Notes: generated by a model from the letters alone, not told the origin. Positions 5,271 through 15,329 are shown, numbered from the stretch's first letter. The stretch is 32,068 bases of DNA from Trueperaceae bacterium (GCA_036381035.1 DASVDQ010000045.1:1-32068); one strand, 5' to 3'. Program-made: numbers and translations.

Positions 5271-5975
5271 GTGGCAGACGGCGTCGCGGGCGGACAGGTG
5301 CCGGGGAGGCGCGGCCCGAGCCGGGCTCGCACCGGCATCAGGGAGCCGGTGAACGGCCTCACCCACATCGCCGGCGCGGCCGTGGCGCTGGCGGCGACTG
5401 TGCCGCTGGTGCTCCTGACCCGCGGCGACCGGCTCGACGGCGCCGCCTCGCTGGTCTTCGGCCTCACCTCGGTGCTGGCCTTCGTGGCCAGCTCGCTGCT
5501 CCACTCCCTGTGGGTCGCGCCGGCCCGCGAGCTGTGGCTGCGGCGCTTCGACCACGCCGCGATCTTCACGCTCATCGCCGGGACCTACACGCCCATCTTG
5601 GTGCAGGCGCTGCGCCCCGAGAGCCCGCGCCTGGCCTGGACCGTGCTGGCCATCGTGTGGACGATCGCCGCCTGCGGGCTGGTGTTCAAGCTCCTGTGGA
5701 TCCACGCGCCGCGGTGGCTCTCCACGGCTCTCTACCTGCTGATGGGCTGGCTCGTCGTCGGCGCGATCGTGCCGGTGGCGCGGGCGCTGGGCCCGGCGAG
5801 CGTGGCCTGGATGGCCGCGGGCGGCCTGGCCTACACGGTCGGCGCCGTGATCTACGGCCTCAAGCGCCCGAACCTGCGGCCCGGCTTCGGCTTCCACGAG
5901 CTGTGGCACGTGCTGGTGCTCGTCGGCTGGGCCTGCCACGCCGTGATGGTCTACCGCGTCGCGCTGGCGGCCTGA
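5271..5975 (+). CDS. trhA: TrhA/hemolysin III family integral membrane protein
   Basis: The 234-aa product from GTG 5271 has seven membrane spans. Family motifs are present in order: REPVNGLTH near residue 24, SSLLHSLW, FDHAAIFTLIAGTYTPI, and C-terminal FHELWHVLVLVGWACH. The conserved Ser/His, Asp and HxxxH residues match the metal-binding set of the PAQR/TrhA superfamily. Members modulate membrane energetics and fluidity in bacteria; haemolysis is a historical label. The start is placed upstream of REPVNG because that motif is conserved. GTG 5349 would cut it, while GTG 5271 has TACACT 5 nt upstream. The 3' end overlaps the convergent glucan synthase gene by 25 bp. Confidence 0.85.
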   Translation: MADGVAGGQVPGRRGPSRARTGIREPVNGLTHIAGAAVALAATVPLVLLTRGDRLDGAASLVFGLTSVLAFVASSLLHSLWVAPARELWLRRFDHAAIFTLIAGTYTPILVQALRPESPRLAWTVLAIVWTIAACGLVFKLLWIHAPRWLSTALYLLMGWLVVGAIVPVARALGPASVAWMAAGGLAYTVGAVIYGLKRPNLRPGFGFHELWHVLVLVGWACHAVMVYRVALAA

Positions 5976-8900
5976 GCCGCGGCGCGCGCCAGCGCCACCT
6001 CGACCCTGTGCACCCGACCGTCGTCGACGAGCGGCACCTCGCCGCGCTCGGCCTCGCGCCCGTCGACGGTCACCGTGGTATGGACGGCGTCGTCCGCCGC
6101 ACGCACCTCCACCTCGTAGACGCTCGAGCCGTAGCGGTACCGCAGCGTGAAGCCCGGCCAGGAGCGCGGCATCAGGGGCCTGATCAGCAGCTTGTCGGCG
6201 CGCCTCCGCACGCCCAGCAGCCCCTCGACGGCGAAGCGCCACAGCCAGGCGGCCGAGCCCGTGTACCAGGTCCAGCCGCCGCGGCCGACGTGCGGCGGGT
6301 GACCGCCGATGTCGGCGGCGACCACGTACGGCTCCACGCGGTAGAGCGCGCAGTCCTCGCGCGTGACGGCGCGGCGCATGGGCGAGAGGTAGCGGAAGAG
6401 GTCGTGGGCGCGGTCGGCGTCGCCCAGCTCCGCGAACGCCCAGGCCGCCCACACGGCCCCGTGGGTGTACTGGCCGCCGTTCTCCCTGATGCCGGGCGGG
6501 TAGGCGGCGATGTAGCCCGGGTCGGCGCCCCGCCCCGTGAACGGCGGGGTGAAGAGCCTGACGAGCGCGTGCTCGTCGTCGACGAGCCTCTCGTCGGCGG
6601 TGGCCATGCTCAGCCGCGCGCGGGCGGGCTCGGCGGCGCCCGACAGCACCGACCAGGCCTGCGCGATCACGTCGATCTCGCACTCCGGCTGGCCCCTGGC
6701 GCCGAGCGGCGAGCCGTCGTCGTAGAAGGCCCTGATGTAGCGGTCCCAGTCCCAGGCGCGCTCCTCGATGGCCGTGACGAACGCGTCGGCGCGGGCCTCC
6801 AGCTCGTCGGCGCGCGCGTGGAGGTCCCGCAGGCGGCACAGCGGCGCGAAGCGGCGCAGGGCGGCGACGAGGAACCACGCCAGCCACACGCTCTCGCCGC
6901 GTCCGCCCGCCCCCACGCGGTCGAAGCCGTCGTTCCAGTCGCCGGTGCCTATGAGCGGCAGGCCGCGCGGGCCCGTGCGGGAGGCGCGGTCGAGGGCCCG
7001 CAGGCCGTGCTCGAGGAGCGTGGCCGAGAGGCGGCCGGGGGCGTACTCGGCGTAGCGCTCGTGCTCGTCGTCGGCCAGCGGCGCGCCCTCGAGGAAGGGC
7101 GCCTCCTCGTCTAGCACGCCCTCGTCGCCCGTCGCCTCCACGTAGAGCGCGGTGACGTAGGGCAGCCAGACGAGGTCGTCGGTGATCTTGGTGCGCACGC
7201 CCCGCGCCCCGGGCGGGTGCCACCAGTGCAGCACGTCGCCCTCGGGGAACTGGCGCGACGCGGCGAGCAGGAGCTGCGCGCGCGTGAGGTGCGGGGCCGT
7301 GTGCAGCAGCGCCAGCGAGTCCTGTAGCTGGTCGCGGAAGCCGATCGCCCCGCTCGACTGGTACGTCGCCGTGCGACCCCAGAGCCGGCAGGCGACGACC
7401 TGGTGCAGCAGCCAGCGGTTCACGAGGAGGTCGAGGGCCGGGTCGGGCGTGCTGACCTGGAGCTGGCCGAGGAGCTCGTCCCAGCGCTCGCGCGCCTCGA
7501 CCAGGCCGGCCTCGCGGCGCGCGTAGCGGCGCGCCAGGTCGCGGGCCTGCGCGTCGTCGTCGCCCTGGCCGAGCGCGAACACCGCCACGGCCTCGCCGTG
7601 CGGCGGGACGTCGAGGTGCACCTGCAGGGCCGTCATGGGGGCCGCCACGCCCTCGACGCGCCCGCTGAGCCCGATGCGCGTGAGGGCCGCCGGCCGGCGG
7701 CGGCCCCCGCCGCCGTAGAACTCGTGGCGGTCGGCCGTCACGCCGTGGACCGCGCGGTCGCTGGCGAGGAACGCGACCCGCCCCGGGTGCTCGAGGTGGA
7801 ACGGGTTCGCGACCAGCACGGCGTTGGAGGCGGTGTCGAGGCGACACCTGAGGTACGGCGCGGAGCCGACCCGGTCGACGCCGAGGACCCAGTCGACGGC
7901 GTACGTGGCCGTCACGCGCCGGGGCCTGCCCGTGGTGTCGCGCAGCCTCAGCTCCACGACCTTGACGGTGGCGTCGGGCGGCACGTGGACCGACATTGCC
8001 TGGTCGAGTCCGTGGCTGGCGTGCCGGAACGTGGTGGCGGCGGCCTCGTGGGTGACCGCGTACTCGGCGTCGGGCGAGGGCGGGCACGGCAGCGGGGTGG
8101 GGCTCCACACCGCCGCCGTCTCCTCGTCGCGCAGGTAGAGCGCCTCGCCGCTGGGGTCCACGAGGGGGTCGTTCGCCCACGGCGTCAGGCGGTTCTCGCC
8201 GCTGTTGAGGCACCAGGTCGTCGACGCGCCCGACTCGCTGACCAGCGTCCCGAACCGCTCGTTCGCCAGCACGTTCACCCACGGGGCCGGCGTGGGCTGG
8301 CGCGGCGTCACGCGGACCGTGTACGCGGTCCCGCCCGGCTCGAAGCCGCCGTGACCGTTGTAGAAGGCGAGGCGACCGGGTTCGAGCCGCCCGCGACGCG
8401 CCCCCTCGTCGGCGGGCAGCGGCGGGCTCGGCGTCCGCACCGGACGCAGACGCGGCAGCGGCGCCGGCACGTCCGCCAGCTCGGCGAGCTGCTCGTCTAC
8501 CGGCCTGCCGGGCTCGAGCACGACCCGCGCGGCCGCGTGCAGCGTCGCGCGCTCCGCATCCGTGAGCGTCCGGCCGCGCACCACGTGTACGCCGCCGTCG
8601 CGATCGAGCCAGCCCTCCACGTGGCGGGCGCTCACCAGGCGCCTGATGCGCTCCGCGAGCGGCTGGTCGTAGGCGTCGTCGTGGTCGTTGAGCAGCACGA
8701 GGTCGAAGGCCAGGCCGCGTCCGCGCGCGTAGGACTGCGCCGCGAGCGCCAGGTCGACGGTCTCCTCGACGTGCACCTCGCCCAGCGGCAGCAGCACCAC
8801 GGGCAGGTCGCCGGACAGCCCGAAGCGCCACAGGCCGCCCACGCCGGAGCGGGGCGGTTCGCCGCGGTCGCGCCGCACCGGACGCTGGTAGACGAGGGAC

Positions 8901-11900
8901 GAGATCAGCCGCTGCGCCGTGCGCCAGCGCGCCGAGTCGAGGCCCAGGCGCTCCAGCTCGAGGCCGGCGCGCTCGGCGGCGCGCTCCAGCGCGCGGTCCA
9001 CGGCGGCGAGCGTGCCCACGTAGGCCATCGCGGCCTCGGTGTCGGCGCGCGAGCGACCCGCGGCGGCCACGAAGGCGAGCCTCGAGGTGCCGTGGGCCCT
9101 GACTGTGAGCCCGGCGCGCAGGGCGACGACGGGGTCGAGCGGGTTGGTCACGACCCCGCCGAGGGGAGAGGGTCCGCGCAAGGCGGCGGGCAGCCGGTAG
9201 TCGCCCCAACGCCCGAGGAAGCGCTCCCTGTCCGTCTCGATGCTCACGGCCGGCTCCCGGCCCACGGGCGCGACGACGGCGTGGCGCCACACGACCTCGG
9301 CGTCGCGCGGCGAGCGCCGGCGGCGCCTCAGCTCCACCACGCCCGGCGCGGGCTCGCTCGCCTCGACGAAGAGCTTGACGAACGCCGGGTGGCGACGGTC
9401 CTCGCCGTCCGGCGCCAGCACCGGCTCCGCCGCTCGGGTCAGCGCCAGGCGACGCGGGCGGCCCTCCAGCTCGCCCACCTCGACGCGCCACAGCTCGACG
9501 TCGTGGTCGGGGTCCACGGCGGCGTCCACCGTCACGAGCAGCCCGTCGCCCCTGACCCGGTACCTGATGACGTGGGGCAGCACCTCGACCTCGAAGCCCG
9601 CCGCCGCGGCGGCGCCGGGCGCGAGCAGCGGCCTGGTCGTCCCGGCGTCGAGGTCGGTGAGGTAGAGCCACTGGCCGCCTGCGGGCAGCACGGGGTCGGG
9701 CCGCCAGCGCGACAGGGCCACGCCGCGCCACTGGGCCTTGCCGCCGCCGCGGTCGTCGAGCAGGAGCTGGTAGCGTCCGTTGCCGAGCGGGAACGCTAGC
9801 GGCATGCGCCCGCGCGGCACGACGTGCCACGGCTCCACGCGGACGGGGCGCCCGCCAGGCGGCAGCTCCCCGGCGCGGGCGTGCTCCGGCCTCTCCAGCG
9901 GTCCGGCCAGCGGCGTGCGCTCGTAGAGCACCGGCGCCACGGCCGCGACCCTGGCGTCGGCGTGGAAGCGCGACGGCAGGTCGGCGCCCGCCACGGCGTT
10001 GCCCAGCGCGTTGAGGACCATGGCCTGGTGGTGCGCCATGTAGGTGCGGACGACCACGGCGGGCTTGCCGAGCGGCAGGCGGGCGGGCGTGAAGTCGACG
10101 GCGTCGTAGAGCCCGTAGATGCCGCGGGCACCGTGCGCCTCGAGCGCGTCGAGGTTCTCCAGCACGGCCTGGGGCGCCACGGGCAGGGCGAGCACGGACG
10201 CGTAGGGGGCGATCACGTGGTCGCGGACGTCGCGTCGCAGGGCGAGGTCCTCGACGCCGAACGCCCTGTACTGGTACTCGCCGTCGGCGCCCACCAGGGC
10301 GAACGCCGACTCGGACACGCCCCACGGCGTGCCCCTGGCGCGGGCGTGCGCGCGCTGGGCGTTGACGGCGTTGACGCAGGCGTCGTGGAGCAGGGTCCAG
10401 CGCGGCATGCGCGTGAGCAGAGGCGGCATCAGGTACTCGAAGGCGGTGCCGCTCCACGACAGCAGGGCGCGGCGGCCGCCCACGCCGCCGAAGGGGCGCG
10501 ACAGGTGCACCCAGTGGTCCGTCGGCACCCGGCCGAGCGCGATGGCGACGAGGCTCAGCAGGCGGGACTCCGAGGCGAGCATGTCGTAGGCGGGCTCGTC
10601 GAGGTCGTCCTCGTCTGGCCGGTAGCCCAGCCGGAAGACGCGCCGCCAGTCGTCGAAGAGGAAGTCGAGCTCGGTCTCCGCCACGAAGCCCTCGCACAGC
10701 GTGGCCAGGTGGGCTGTGGTCTCGAGGGTCGTGCGCAGCAGGTCCTCGGCGGCGTCGACGGCGCGGCGCAGGCGGTCGCACCACTCGACGACGCCGTGCT
10801 GTCCGAGACCGCCCAGGCCCGTGGCCGCGGCGGAGCGCAGCTCGGTCAGGAGCTCCCTGACGCGTCCGTACACGGCCGGCAGCTCCGCCAGCGGCACGCT
10901 CACCGGGAGCGAGGAGAGCGCGTCCCTCGTCCGGCCGACCTCGGTCGCCTCCTGCGCCCGTCGCAGCGCCGTGGGCGCCTCGGCGAGGGCGCGGTGCCAC
11001 GGCAGCAGGAGGGCGACGTCGCGGTCGATGGCCTCGGCGTCGGCGACCACGCGGCGGCGCCACTCGGCGAGGGCCGCGAGCTCGTCGGCCCTGAAGCGGC
11101 GGGTGCCCCGCAGCAGCGGCAGCACGCTCTCGTCCACCTCGGCGAGGCGCCTCCGCATGGTCCCGAGCAGCTCCGGCCAGCGGTGCTCGTCGTCGAGGGC
11201 CGCGGCGACCTCGGAGCGCAGGGCGGCGAGCAGCTCCACCGTGCGCCCCCCTGGGTCGACCGCGCCCACCACGTCGCCGGCCACGCCCAGGCTGTCGAGG
11301 AGGCCCTCCCAGCGCTCGCGCCGCCACGCCCGCTTGCCGGGCAGCTCGAGCAGCGCCTGCCGCAGCGTCAGCAGCGCGGCCAGGAGGTTGCCGCTGTCGA
11401 CCGCCGAGACGTAGCGGGGCCGCAGCGGCCTCAGGGTCCTCGTGTCGTACCAGTTCAGGAAGTGGCCCCTGACGCGCTCGAGGCGGCCCAGCGTCTCGAA
11501 CGCGCGCGCCAGGCGCGCCGTGAGCCCCACGAGGCCGAGGTAGCCGAGGTCGTAGGCCGTGACGCACGACGTGAGGTAGAGGCCGACGTTCGTCGGGGAG
11601 GTGCGGTGCGCCACCGTCGCCAGCGGCTCCTCCTGGAAGTGGTCGGGCGGCAGCCAGTTGTCCTCCGGCCCGACGAAGCGCTCGAAGAAGTGCCACGTCT
11701 GACGGGCCAGGCGCCGCAGCCTGGCGCGCTGCCGCCGGCTGGGCACGTAGGCCTGCTCGGGGACGCTCCGCCCGGTGACGGCGGCCAGCCACGGCGCGAC
11801 CGTCCACAGCGCCAGCACCCACGCGGCGCCGGCCACGGCGCCGGGTGAGAGCGCCGGCAGGGCCACCGCCAGCGCCAGGGCGAGGAGCGGTGAGACGGCC

Positions 11901-14368
11901 ATGCGCCGCCACGCCGCCGCGAGCGTGAGGCTGCCCAGCGCCCGCTCGGCGCCCGCGGCCGTCGTCCACTGCAGGAGGTGGCGGCGCGTGACGGCGAGCC
12001 GGTAGAGCGTCGTGACGATCGCGCGCACGCGCACCCAGGCGTCGTGCGCCAGCGTCGTGGTGCGCCACGCCAGGCGTCCGAGGTAGCGCAGCACCGCCGT
12101 GGAGCCCGCCCTGGCGGCGCCCGGGTAGCGCAGGTGCAGCAGCCTGTCGAGGAGCTCCGGCAGCTCGGGCACCGCCTCGAACGCCAGCACGAACAGCGTC
12201 CACGAGGTCGCCGTCGGCACGCCGGCCAGCCAGCCGAGGGCCAGCAGCGCCACCTCGGCCGGCCTGGCGAGGCTGGCGACGAGCGGCAGCGTGGCCTGCC
12301 ACCTGGCCACGCGCGACGCGCTGGCCAGTCCGAGCCGGCCGGGGCGCAGCAGGAAGGGCAGCACCTGCCAGTCGCCCCGCGTCCAGCGGTCGAGCCTGAC
12401 GGTCTCGGCGATGTGGTGGCGCGGCTCGCGCTCGAGGACCTGGCAGTCGCCCACGTGCGCCACGCCGCCGAGCATGCCCTCGAGCAGGTCGTGGCTCAGG
12501 AGCGCGTTCTCCGGCGCCCGGCCGAGGACCGTCGCGGCGAACGCCCTCACGTCGAAGAGCGCCTTGCCCTGGAACAGGCCGCGGCCGAAGAGGTCCATGA
12601 ACGCGTTCGAGACGCGGTGGTGGTAGAGGTCGATGGGCGCCCCGCCCGACATGAGCAGGCGCAGGTAGGTGGCGCGCTCCGACTCGGGGTGCTCGTCGAG
12701 CCGCGGCTGGGCGAACGTGTAGCCCCGCCTGAGGCTCCGCCCGTCGGCGGCGACGTACGGCCTGTTCAGGGGGTGGGCGAGACAGGCGATCAAACGCGTC
12801 GCCTCCCCGGGCGGCAGGGTCGTGTCGGCGTCGAGGGTCAGCACGAAGGCCAGGCGCCCCCGCAGCTCGGGACCCAGCGGGTCGTCGAGGTAGGTGCCGC
12901 GCTCGCCCGTGGTCAGGAGACGCACGAGCTCCTCGACCTTGCCGCGCTTGCGCTCCCAGCCGATCCACTTGCCCTCGCCGTGGTTGTAGAGGCGCCGGCG
13001 GTGCAGCACGAAGAAGCGCCGCTCCTGGCCGCCGGTCAGCCTGGCGTCGAGGTCGGCGACGCGCCGCCTGAGGTAGGCCAGCAGCTCGTCGTCGCCCGGC
13101 GTCGTCTCGGCGTCGGCGTCGGCGAAGTCCGTCAGCAGCGCGTACCAGATGCGCGGGTCGGGGTCGGCGGCGTGGTGCAGCTCCAGGCGCGCCGCGAGGG
13201 CGTCGACGTCGTCCTCGCCGGCGACGATCGCGGGCACCACGAGCAGGGTCTCGGCCCCCTCCGGCACGCCGCGCTCGGGGTCGAAGCGCGGGAGGAACCG
13301 GGGCGGCACGGCGCGGGCCACGACCCAGTGGACCAGGGCCGTGGCGCTCGTCACCGCCGGCGCCACGACGAGCAGCGCCGCCAGCGCGGCCAGCCACGGC
13401 GAGACGGCGCCGGCGGCCGCCACGACGGGCACGCCGAGGGCCACGGAGAGCAGCGCCACCGACGGCGCGTAGAGCCACGCCCTGTGGGAGGGCAGGCGGA
13501 GCTCCCGCACCAGCCGGTGGTCGCGCCCGAGGCCCAGGACCTCGGCCAGCTCCGCGGTCCCGGCGTCGACGAGGTAGTACCCCACGTGCCTCGCCTCCGA
13601 CGGCGCGTCCGGGCCGGCGGAACGTGCCGCCTCGACGGCGCGCCGGGCGACCTCGTGCTCCGGCACGCCGCCGGCGGCGGCGAGGCGGGCGACGGCGTGG
13701 CGGTAGTGGTCGCGCGACGCGAAGTCCATGCGCCGGTAGACTCCGGCCGGGTCCTCGCGCAGCACGGCCTCGACGGGCGAGAGCTCCTCGACGAACCGGA
13801 GCCAGTTCCAGCGCTCCAGCGCCACGAGGCTCCTGACGGCGGCGGCCACGGACGCGTTCGCCTCGGCGGTGGGGGTGGGGTCGAGGAGCGCGGCCAGGGT
13901 CGCCTCGAGGCGCTTGAGCGAGACGAGCCGGAGGAAGTTCGGCAGCGACCAGAGCTCGGCCTGTGTCAGGCCGTCGGCGGCGGCCACGCGGTGCACGACG
14001 AGGCGGAGCTCCTCGGGCGAGAACTCGCCGCCGGCGAGGTCGAGCGCCGCCTCCGCCATCGCCGCCGCGCGGTAGCGCCCGGCCAGCGGGCCCTCGACGT
14101 AGCGCGGCAGCGGCCCCAGGTCCGCCGGCGTGAGCCCGGTGCGGACGTGCCTGAGGGCCCGCTGGACCGTGGGCCAGTTGTCGAGCAGCCACTCGCGCCC
14201 CACGCTGGGCGGGCCCTGCTCCTCGCGCGCCGCCAGCTCCTTGACGAGGTCGCGCGGCACCCGCGGCGGACGCAGTCGCGGCGCCTCCGCGCGCCCGCGC
14301 GGCGACCCCACCGGCGCGAGCAGCGCGGCCTCCCAGCCAGAGCGCCCCGCGCCCGTCGGCAGCGTCAT
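5951..14368 (-). CDS. ndvB: Cyclic beta-1,2-glucan synthase (NdvB/ChvB type)
   Basis: At 2805 aa this is the normal size for the family. It builds, elongates and cyclises beta-1,2-glucan from UDP-glucose at the inner membrane. A GT84 domain has DAD at 513-515 (LTLDADTTLPPG) and an RW motif at 661-662 (RLDRWTRGDWQ). Membrane spans lie at about 300-350 and 690-865. A glycoamylase-like chain-length domain begins near 895 (NWLPPDHFQ, HRTSPTNVG, LNWYDT, DSGN 991-994). A C-terminal GH94 phosphorylase domain spans about 2030-2740, with WVNVLANERFG, GFRDQLQDSL (about 2343) and GDWNDG (2476-2481, general-acid region). The start at ATG 14368 is 7 bp after the stress-protein gene, so the two form an operon. 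No NdvA-type exporter is nearby. All key motifs look intact. Confidence 0.93.
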   Translation of the reverse strand: MTLPTGAGRSGWEAALLAPVGSPRGRAEAPRLRPPRVPRDLVKELAAREEQGPPSVGREWLLDNWPTVQRALRHVRTGLTPADLGPLPRYVEGPLAGRYRAAAMAEAALDLAGGEFSPEELRLVVHRVAAADGLTQAELWSLPNFLRLVSLKRLEATLAALLDPTPTAEANASVAAAVRSLVALERWNWLRFVEELSPVEAVLREDPAGVYRRMDFASRDHYRHAVARLAAAGGVPEHEVARRAVEAARSAGPDAPSEARHVGYYLVDAGTAELAEVLGLGRDHRLVRELRLPSHRAWLYAPSVALLSVALGVPVVAAAGAVSPWLAALAALLVVAPAVTSATALVHWVVARAVPPRFLPRFDPERGVPEGAETLLVVPAIVAGEDDVDALAARLELHHAADPDPRIWYALLTDFADADAETTPGDDELLAYLRRRVADLDARLTGGQERRFFVLHRRRLYNHGEGKWIGWERKRGKVEELVRLLTTGERGTYLDDPLGPELRGRLAFVLTLDADTTLPPGEATRLIACLAHPLNRPYVAADGRSLRRGYTFAQPRLDEHPESERATYLRLLMSGGAPIDLYHHRVSNAFMDLFGRGLFQGKALFDVRAFAATVLGRAPENALLSHDLLEGMLGGVAHVGDCQVLEREPRHHIAETVRLDRWTRGDWQVLPFLLRPGRLGLASASRVARWQATLPLVASLARPAEVALLALGWLAGVPTATSWTLFVLAFEAVPELPELLDRLLHLRYPGAARAGSTAVLRYLGRLAWRTTTLAHDAWVRVRAIVTTLYRLAVTRRHLLQWTTAAGAERALGSLTLAAAWRRMAVSPLLALALAVALPALSPGAVAGAAWVLALWTVAPWLAAVTGRSVPEQAYVPSRRQRARLRRLARQTWHFFERFVGPEDNWLPPDHFQEEPLATVAHRTSPTNVGLYLTSCVTAYDLGYLGLVGLTARLARAFETLGRLERVRGHFLNWYDTRTLRPLRPRYVSAVDSGNLLAALLTLRQALLELPGKRAWRRERWEGLLDSLGVAGDVVGAVDPGGRTVELLAALRSEVAAALDDEHRWPELLGTMRRRLAEVDESVLPLLRGTRRFRADELAALAEWRRRVVADAEAIDRDVALLLPWHRALAEAPTALRRAQEATEVGRTRDALSSLPVSVPLAELPAVYGRVRELLTELRSAAATGLGGLGQHGVVEWCDRLRRAVDAAEDLLRTTLETTAHLATLCEGFVAETELDFLFDDWRRVFRLGYRPDEDDLDEPAYDMLASESRLLSLVAIALGRVPTDHWVHLSRPFGGVGGRRALLSWSGTAFEYLMPPLLTRMPRWTLLHDACVNAVNAQRAHARARGTPWGVSESAFALVGADGEYQYRAFGVEDLALRRDVRDHVIAPYASVLALPVAPQAVLENLDALEAHGARGIYGLYDAVDFTPARLPLGKPAVVVRTYMAHHQAMVLNALGNAVAGADLPSRFHADARVAAVAPVLYERTPLAGPLERPEHARAGELPPGGRPVRVEPWHVVPRGRMPLAFPLGNGRYQLLLDDRGGGKAQWRGVALSRWRPDPVLPAGGQWLYLTDLDAGTTRPLLAPGAAAAAGFEVEVLPHVIRYRVRGDGLLVTVDAAVDPDHDVELWRVEVGELEGRPRRLALTRAAEPVLAPDGEDRRHPAFVKLFVEASEPAPGVVELRRRRRSPRDAEVVWRHAVVAPVGREPAVSIETDRERFLGRWGDYRLPAALRGPSPLGGVVTNPLDPVVALRAGLTVRAHGTSRLAFVAAAGRSRADTEAAMAYVGTLAAVDRALERAAERAGLELERLGLDSARWRTAQRLISSLVYQRPVRRDRGEPPRSGVGGLWRFGLSGDLPVVLLPLGEVHVEETVDLALAAQSYARGRGLAFDLVLLNDHDDAYDQPLAERIRRLVSARHVEGWLDRDGGVHVVRGRTLTDAERATLHAAARVVLEPGRPVDEQLAELADVPAPLPRLRPVRTPSPPLPADEGARRGRLEPGRLAFYNGHGGFEPGGTAYTVRVTPRQPTPAPWVNVLANERFGTLVSESGASTTWCLNSGENRLTPWANDPLVDPSGEALYLRDEETAAVWSPTPLPCPPSPDAEYAVTHEAAATTFRHASHGLDQAMSVHVPPDATVKVVELRLRDTTGRPRRVTATYAVDWVLGVDRVGSAPYLRCRLDTASNAVLVANPFHLEHPGRVAFLASDRAVHGVTADRHEFYGGGGRRRPAALTRIGLSGRVEGVAAPMTALQVHLDVPPHGEAVAVFALGQGDDDAQARDLARRYARREAGLVEARERWDELLGQLQVSTPDPALDLLVNRWLLHQVVACRLWGRTATYQSSGAIGFRDQLQDSLALLHTAPHLTRAQLLLAASRQFPEGDVLHWWHPPGARGVRTKITDDLVWLPYVTALYVEATGDEGVLDEEAPFLEGAPLADDEHERYAEYAPGRLSATLLEHGLRALDRASRTGPRGLPLIGTGDWNDGFDRVGAGGRGESVWLAWFLVAALRRFAPLCRLRDLHARADELEARADAFVTAIEERAWDWDRYIRAFYDDGSPLGARGQPECEIDVIAQAWSVLSGAAEPARARLSMATADERLVDDEHALVRLFTPPFTGRGADPGYIAAYPPGIRENGGQYTHGAVWAAWAFAELGDADRAHDLFRYLSPMRRAVTREDCALYRVEPYVVAADIGGHPPHVGRGGWTWYTGSAAWLWRFAVEGLLGVRRRADKLLIRPLMPRSWPGFTLRYRYGSSVYEVEVRAADDAVHTTVTVDGREAERGEVPLVDDGRVHRVEVALARAAAQAASATR

Positions 14369-14375
14369 GGCGCGC

Positions 14376-15329
14376 TCAGTGGCCCGGGCGCTGCTCCGCG
14401 GCCGCCGCCACGGCGGCCGCCACCGCGCCGGCCTCCAGGTCCTGGACGACGAGCAGCGGGGCCGACCCGAAGCGCGCCAGCGTCTGCACGGTCCTGCCGA
14501 ACGGCAGGCTGCCCGTGCCCGAGGCGCCGTGGGCGCAGGCCACCACGAGGTCGGGCTCCTCGCGCGAGACGGCCTCGTGCAGGTGCTCCGGCGCGCCGTG
14601 GTGCCCGTGGACGAGGCCGCGCGCCCTCACGCCGTCGGTGGCCAGCCGGCCCGCCAGGGCGGTGAGGTACGCCTCTGCCTCGGCCTGGTTCGTCTGCATC
14701 AGCCTCTCGAGGTGGCGCCGCGCCTCCGGCGAGCGCAGCGTGCCGTTGAGCAGGCCGAGCGGCGTGATCACGTGGCAGAGGAGCAGCTCGGCGTCGTGCG
14801 CCTTGGCGATCTCGCCGGCGGCGGCGACCGCGTACTCGGCGCGCTGCGAGCCGTCGAGCGGCGCCACGATGCGGCGGTAGCCGCGCCGCCCGGCGTCGTC
14901 GGCGGGCGGCGGGGCGTCGGTCCGCGCCAGCAGGACGGAGACGCTGGGCAGCGAGAACAGCTTGTGCGCCACGGAGCCGAGCCCCGTCCCGTCCCCGCCC
15001 CCGTGCCCGCGGGCGCTGAGGACGACGAGGTCGTGGTTGTGCTCGACGGCCCAGCGCGCGATGGCGTCGGCCGCCTGGCCGTCGACGACCGCCACCTCGA
15101 CGTCGGGGACGTCGTTGGCCAGGCGGCCGGCCACCTCCTCGAGGTACGCCGTGGCCCGGCCCCGCTCGAACTCGTAGCCGAGCGGGTCCCAGCCGGCGGC
15201 GGCCGTGGGCTCCAGGACGTGGAGCAGCGTGACCTTTACCGGCGCGACGCGCGCGAGCGCCCTGACGTGGTCGAGGGCGGCCTCGGCACGCTGCGACGTG
15301 TCCAGAGGGACGAGCAGACGCTGGAACGT
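14376..15329 (-). CDS. Tandem universal stress protein with apparent ACG start
   Basis: The 317-aa product has two UspA domains. Domain 1 begins FQRLLVPLDTSQRAE; domain 2 begins near YRRIVAPLDGSQRAEYA. Each has a late glycine-rich motif (LSARGHGGGDGTG and ACAHGASGTGSLPFG) resembling the ATP-binding G-x2-G-x9-G(S/T). No ATG, GTG or TTG exists in frame where the family starts. ACG 15329 sits exactly at the expected MFxRxLVPLD position, 9 nt after AGGAGG (15344-15339). The nearest in-frame usual start, GTG 15134, would remove most of domain 1, and GTG 15339 is out of frame. Either ACG initiates or an ATG has been mutated or misread. The gene is cotranscribed with ndvB, 7 bp apart, suggesting stress-linked glucan synthesis. 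Confidence 0.8.
   Translation of the reverse strand, partial: TFQRLLVPLDTSQRAEAALDHVRALARVAPVKVTLLHVLEPTAAAGWDPLGYEFERGRATAYLEEVAGRLANDVPDVEVAVVDGQAADAIARWAVEHNHDLVVLSARGHGGGDGTGLGSVAHKLFSLPSVSVLLARTDAPPPADDAGRRGYRRIVAPLDGSQRAEYAVAAAGEIAKAHDAELLLCHVITPLGLLNGTLRSPEARRHLERLMQTNQAEAEAYLTALAGRLATDGVRARGLVHGHHGAPEHLHEAVSREEPDLVVACAHGASGTGSLPFGRTVQTLARFGSAPLLVVQDLEAGAVAAAVAAAAEQRPGH

Noticed and set aside
4206-14192. An almost 10-kb stop-free frame on the minus strand, in a different frame from the glucan synthase.
   Set aside because: It is Arg/Ala/Gly/Pro low-complexity throughout the glucan synthase region, as expected when GC-rich third positions remove stop codons. Only its last 347 codons (the YVTN protein) are a real gene.
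7403-14665. Several long plus-strand frames opposite the glucan synthase gene (7403-9799, 9824-11848, 11978-14665).
   Set aside because: Their His/Arg/Ala/Gly-rich composition mirrors the opposite strand, there are no domains, and the opposing frame is a confidently assigned enzyme.
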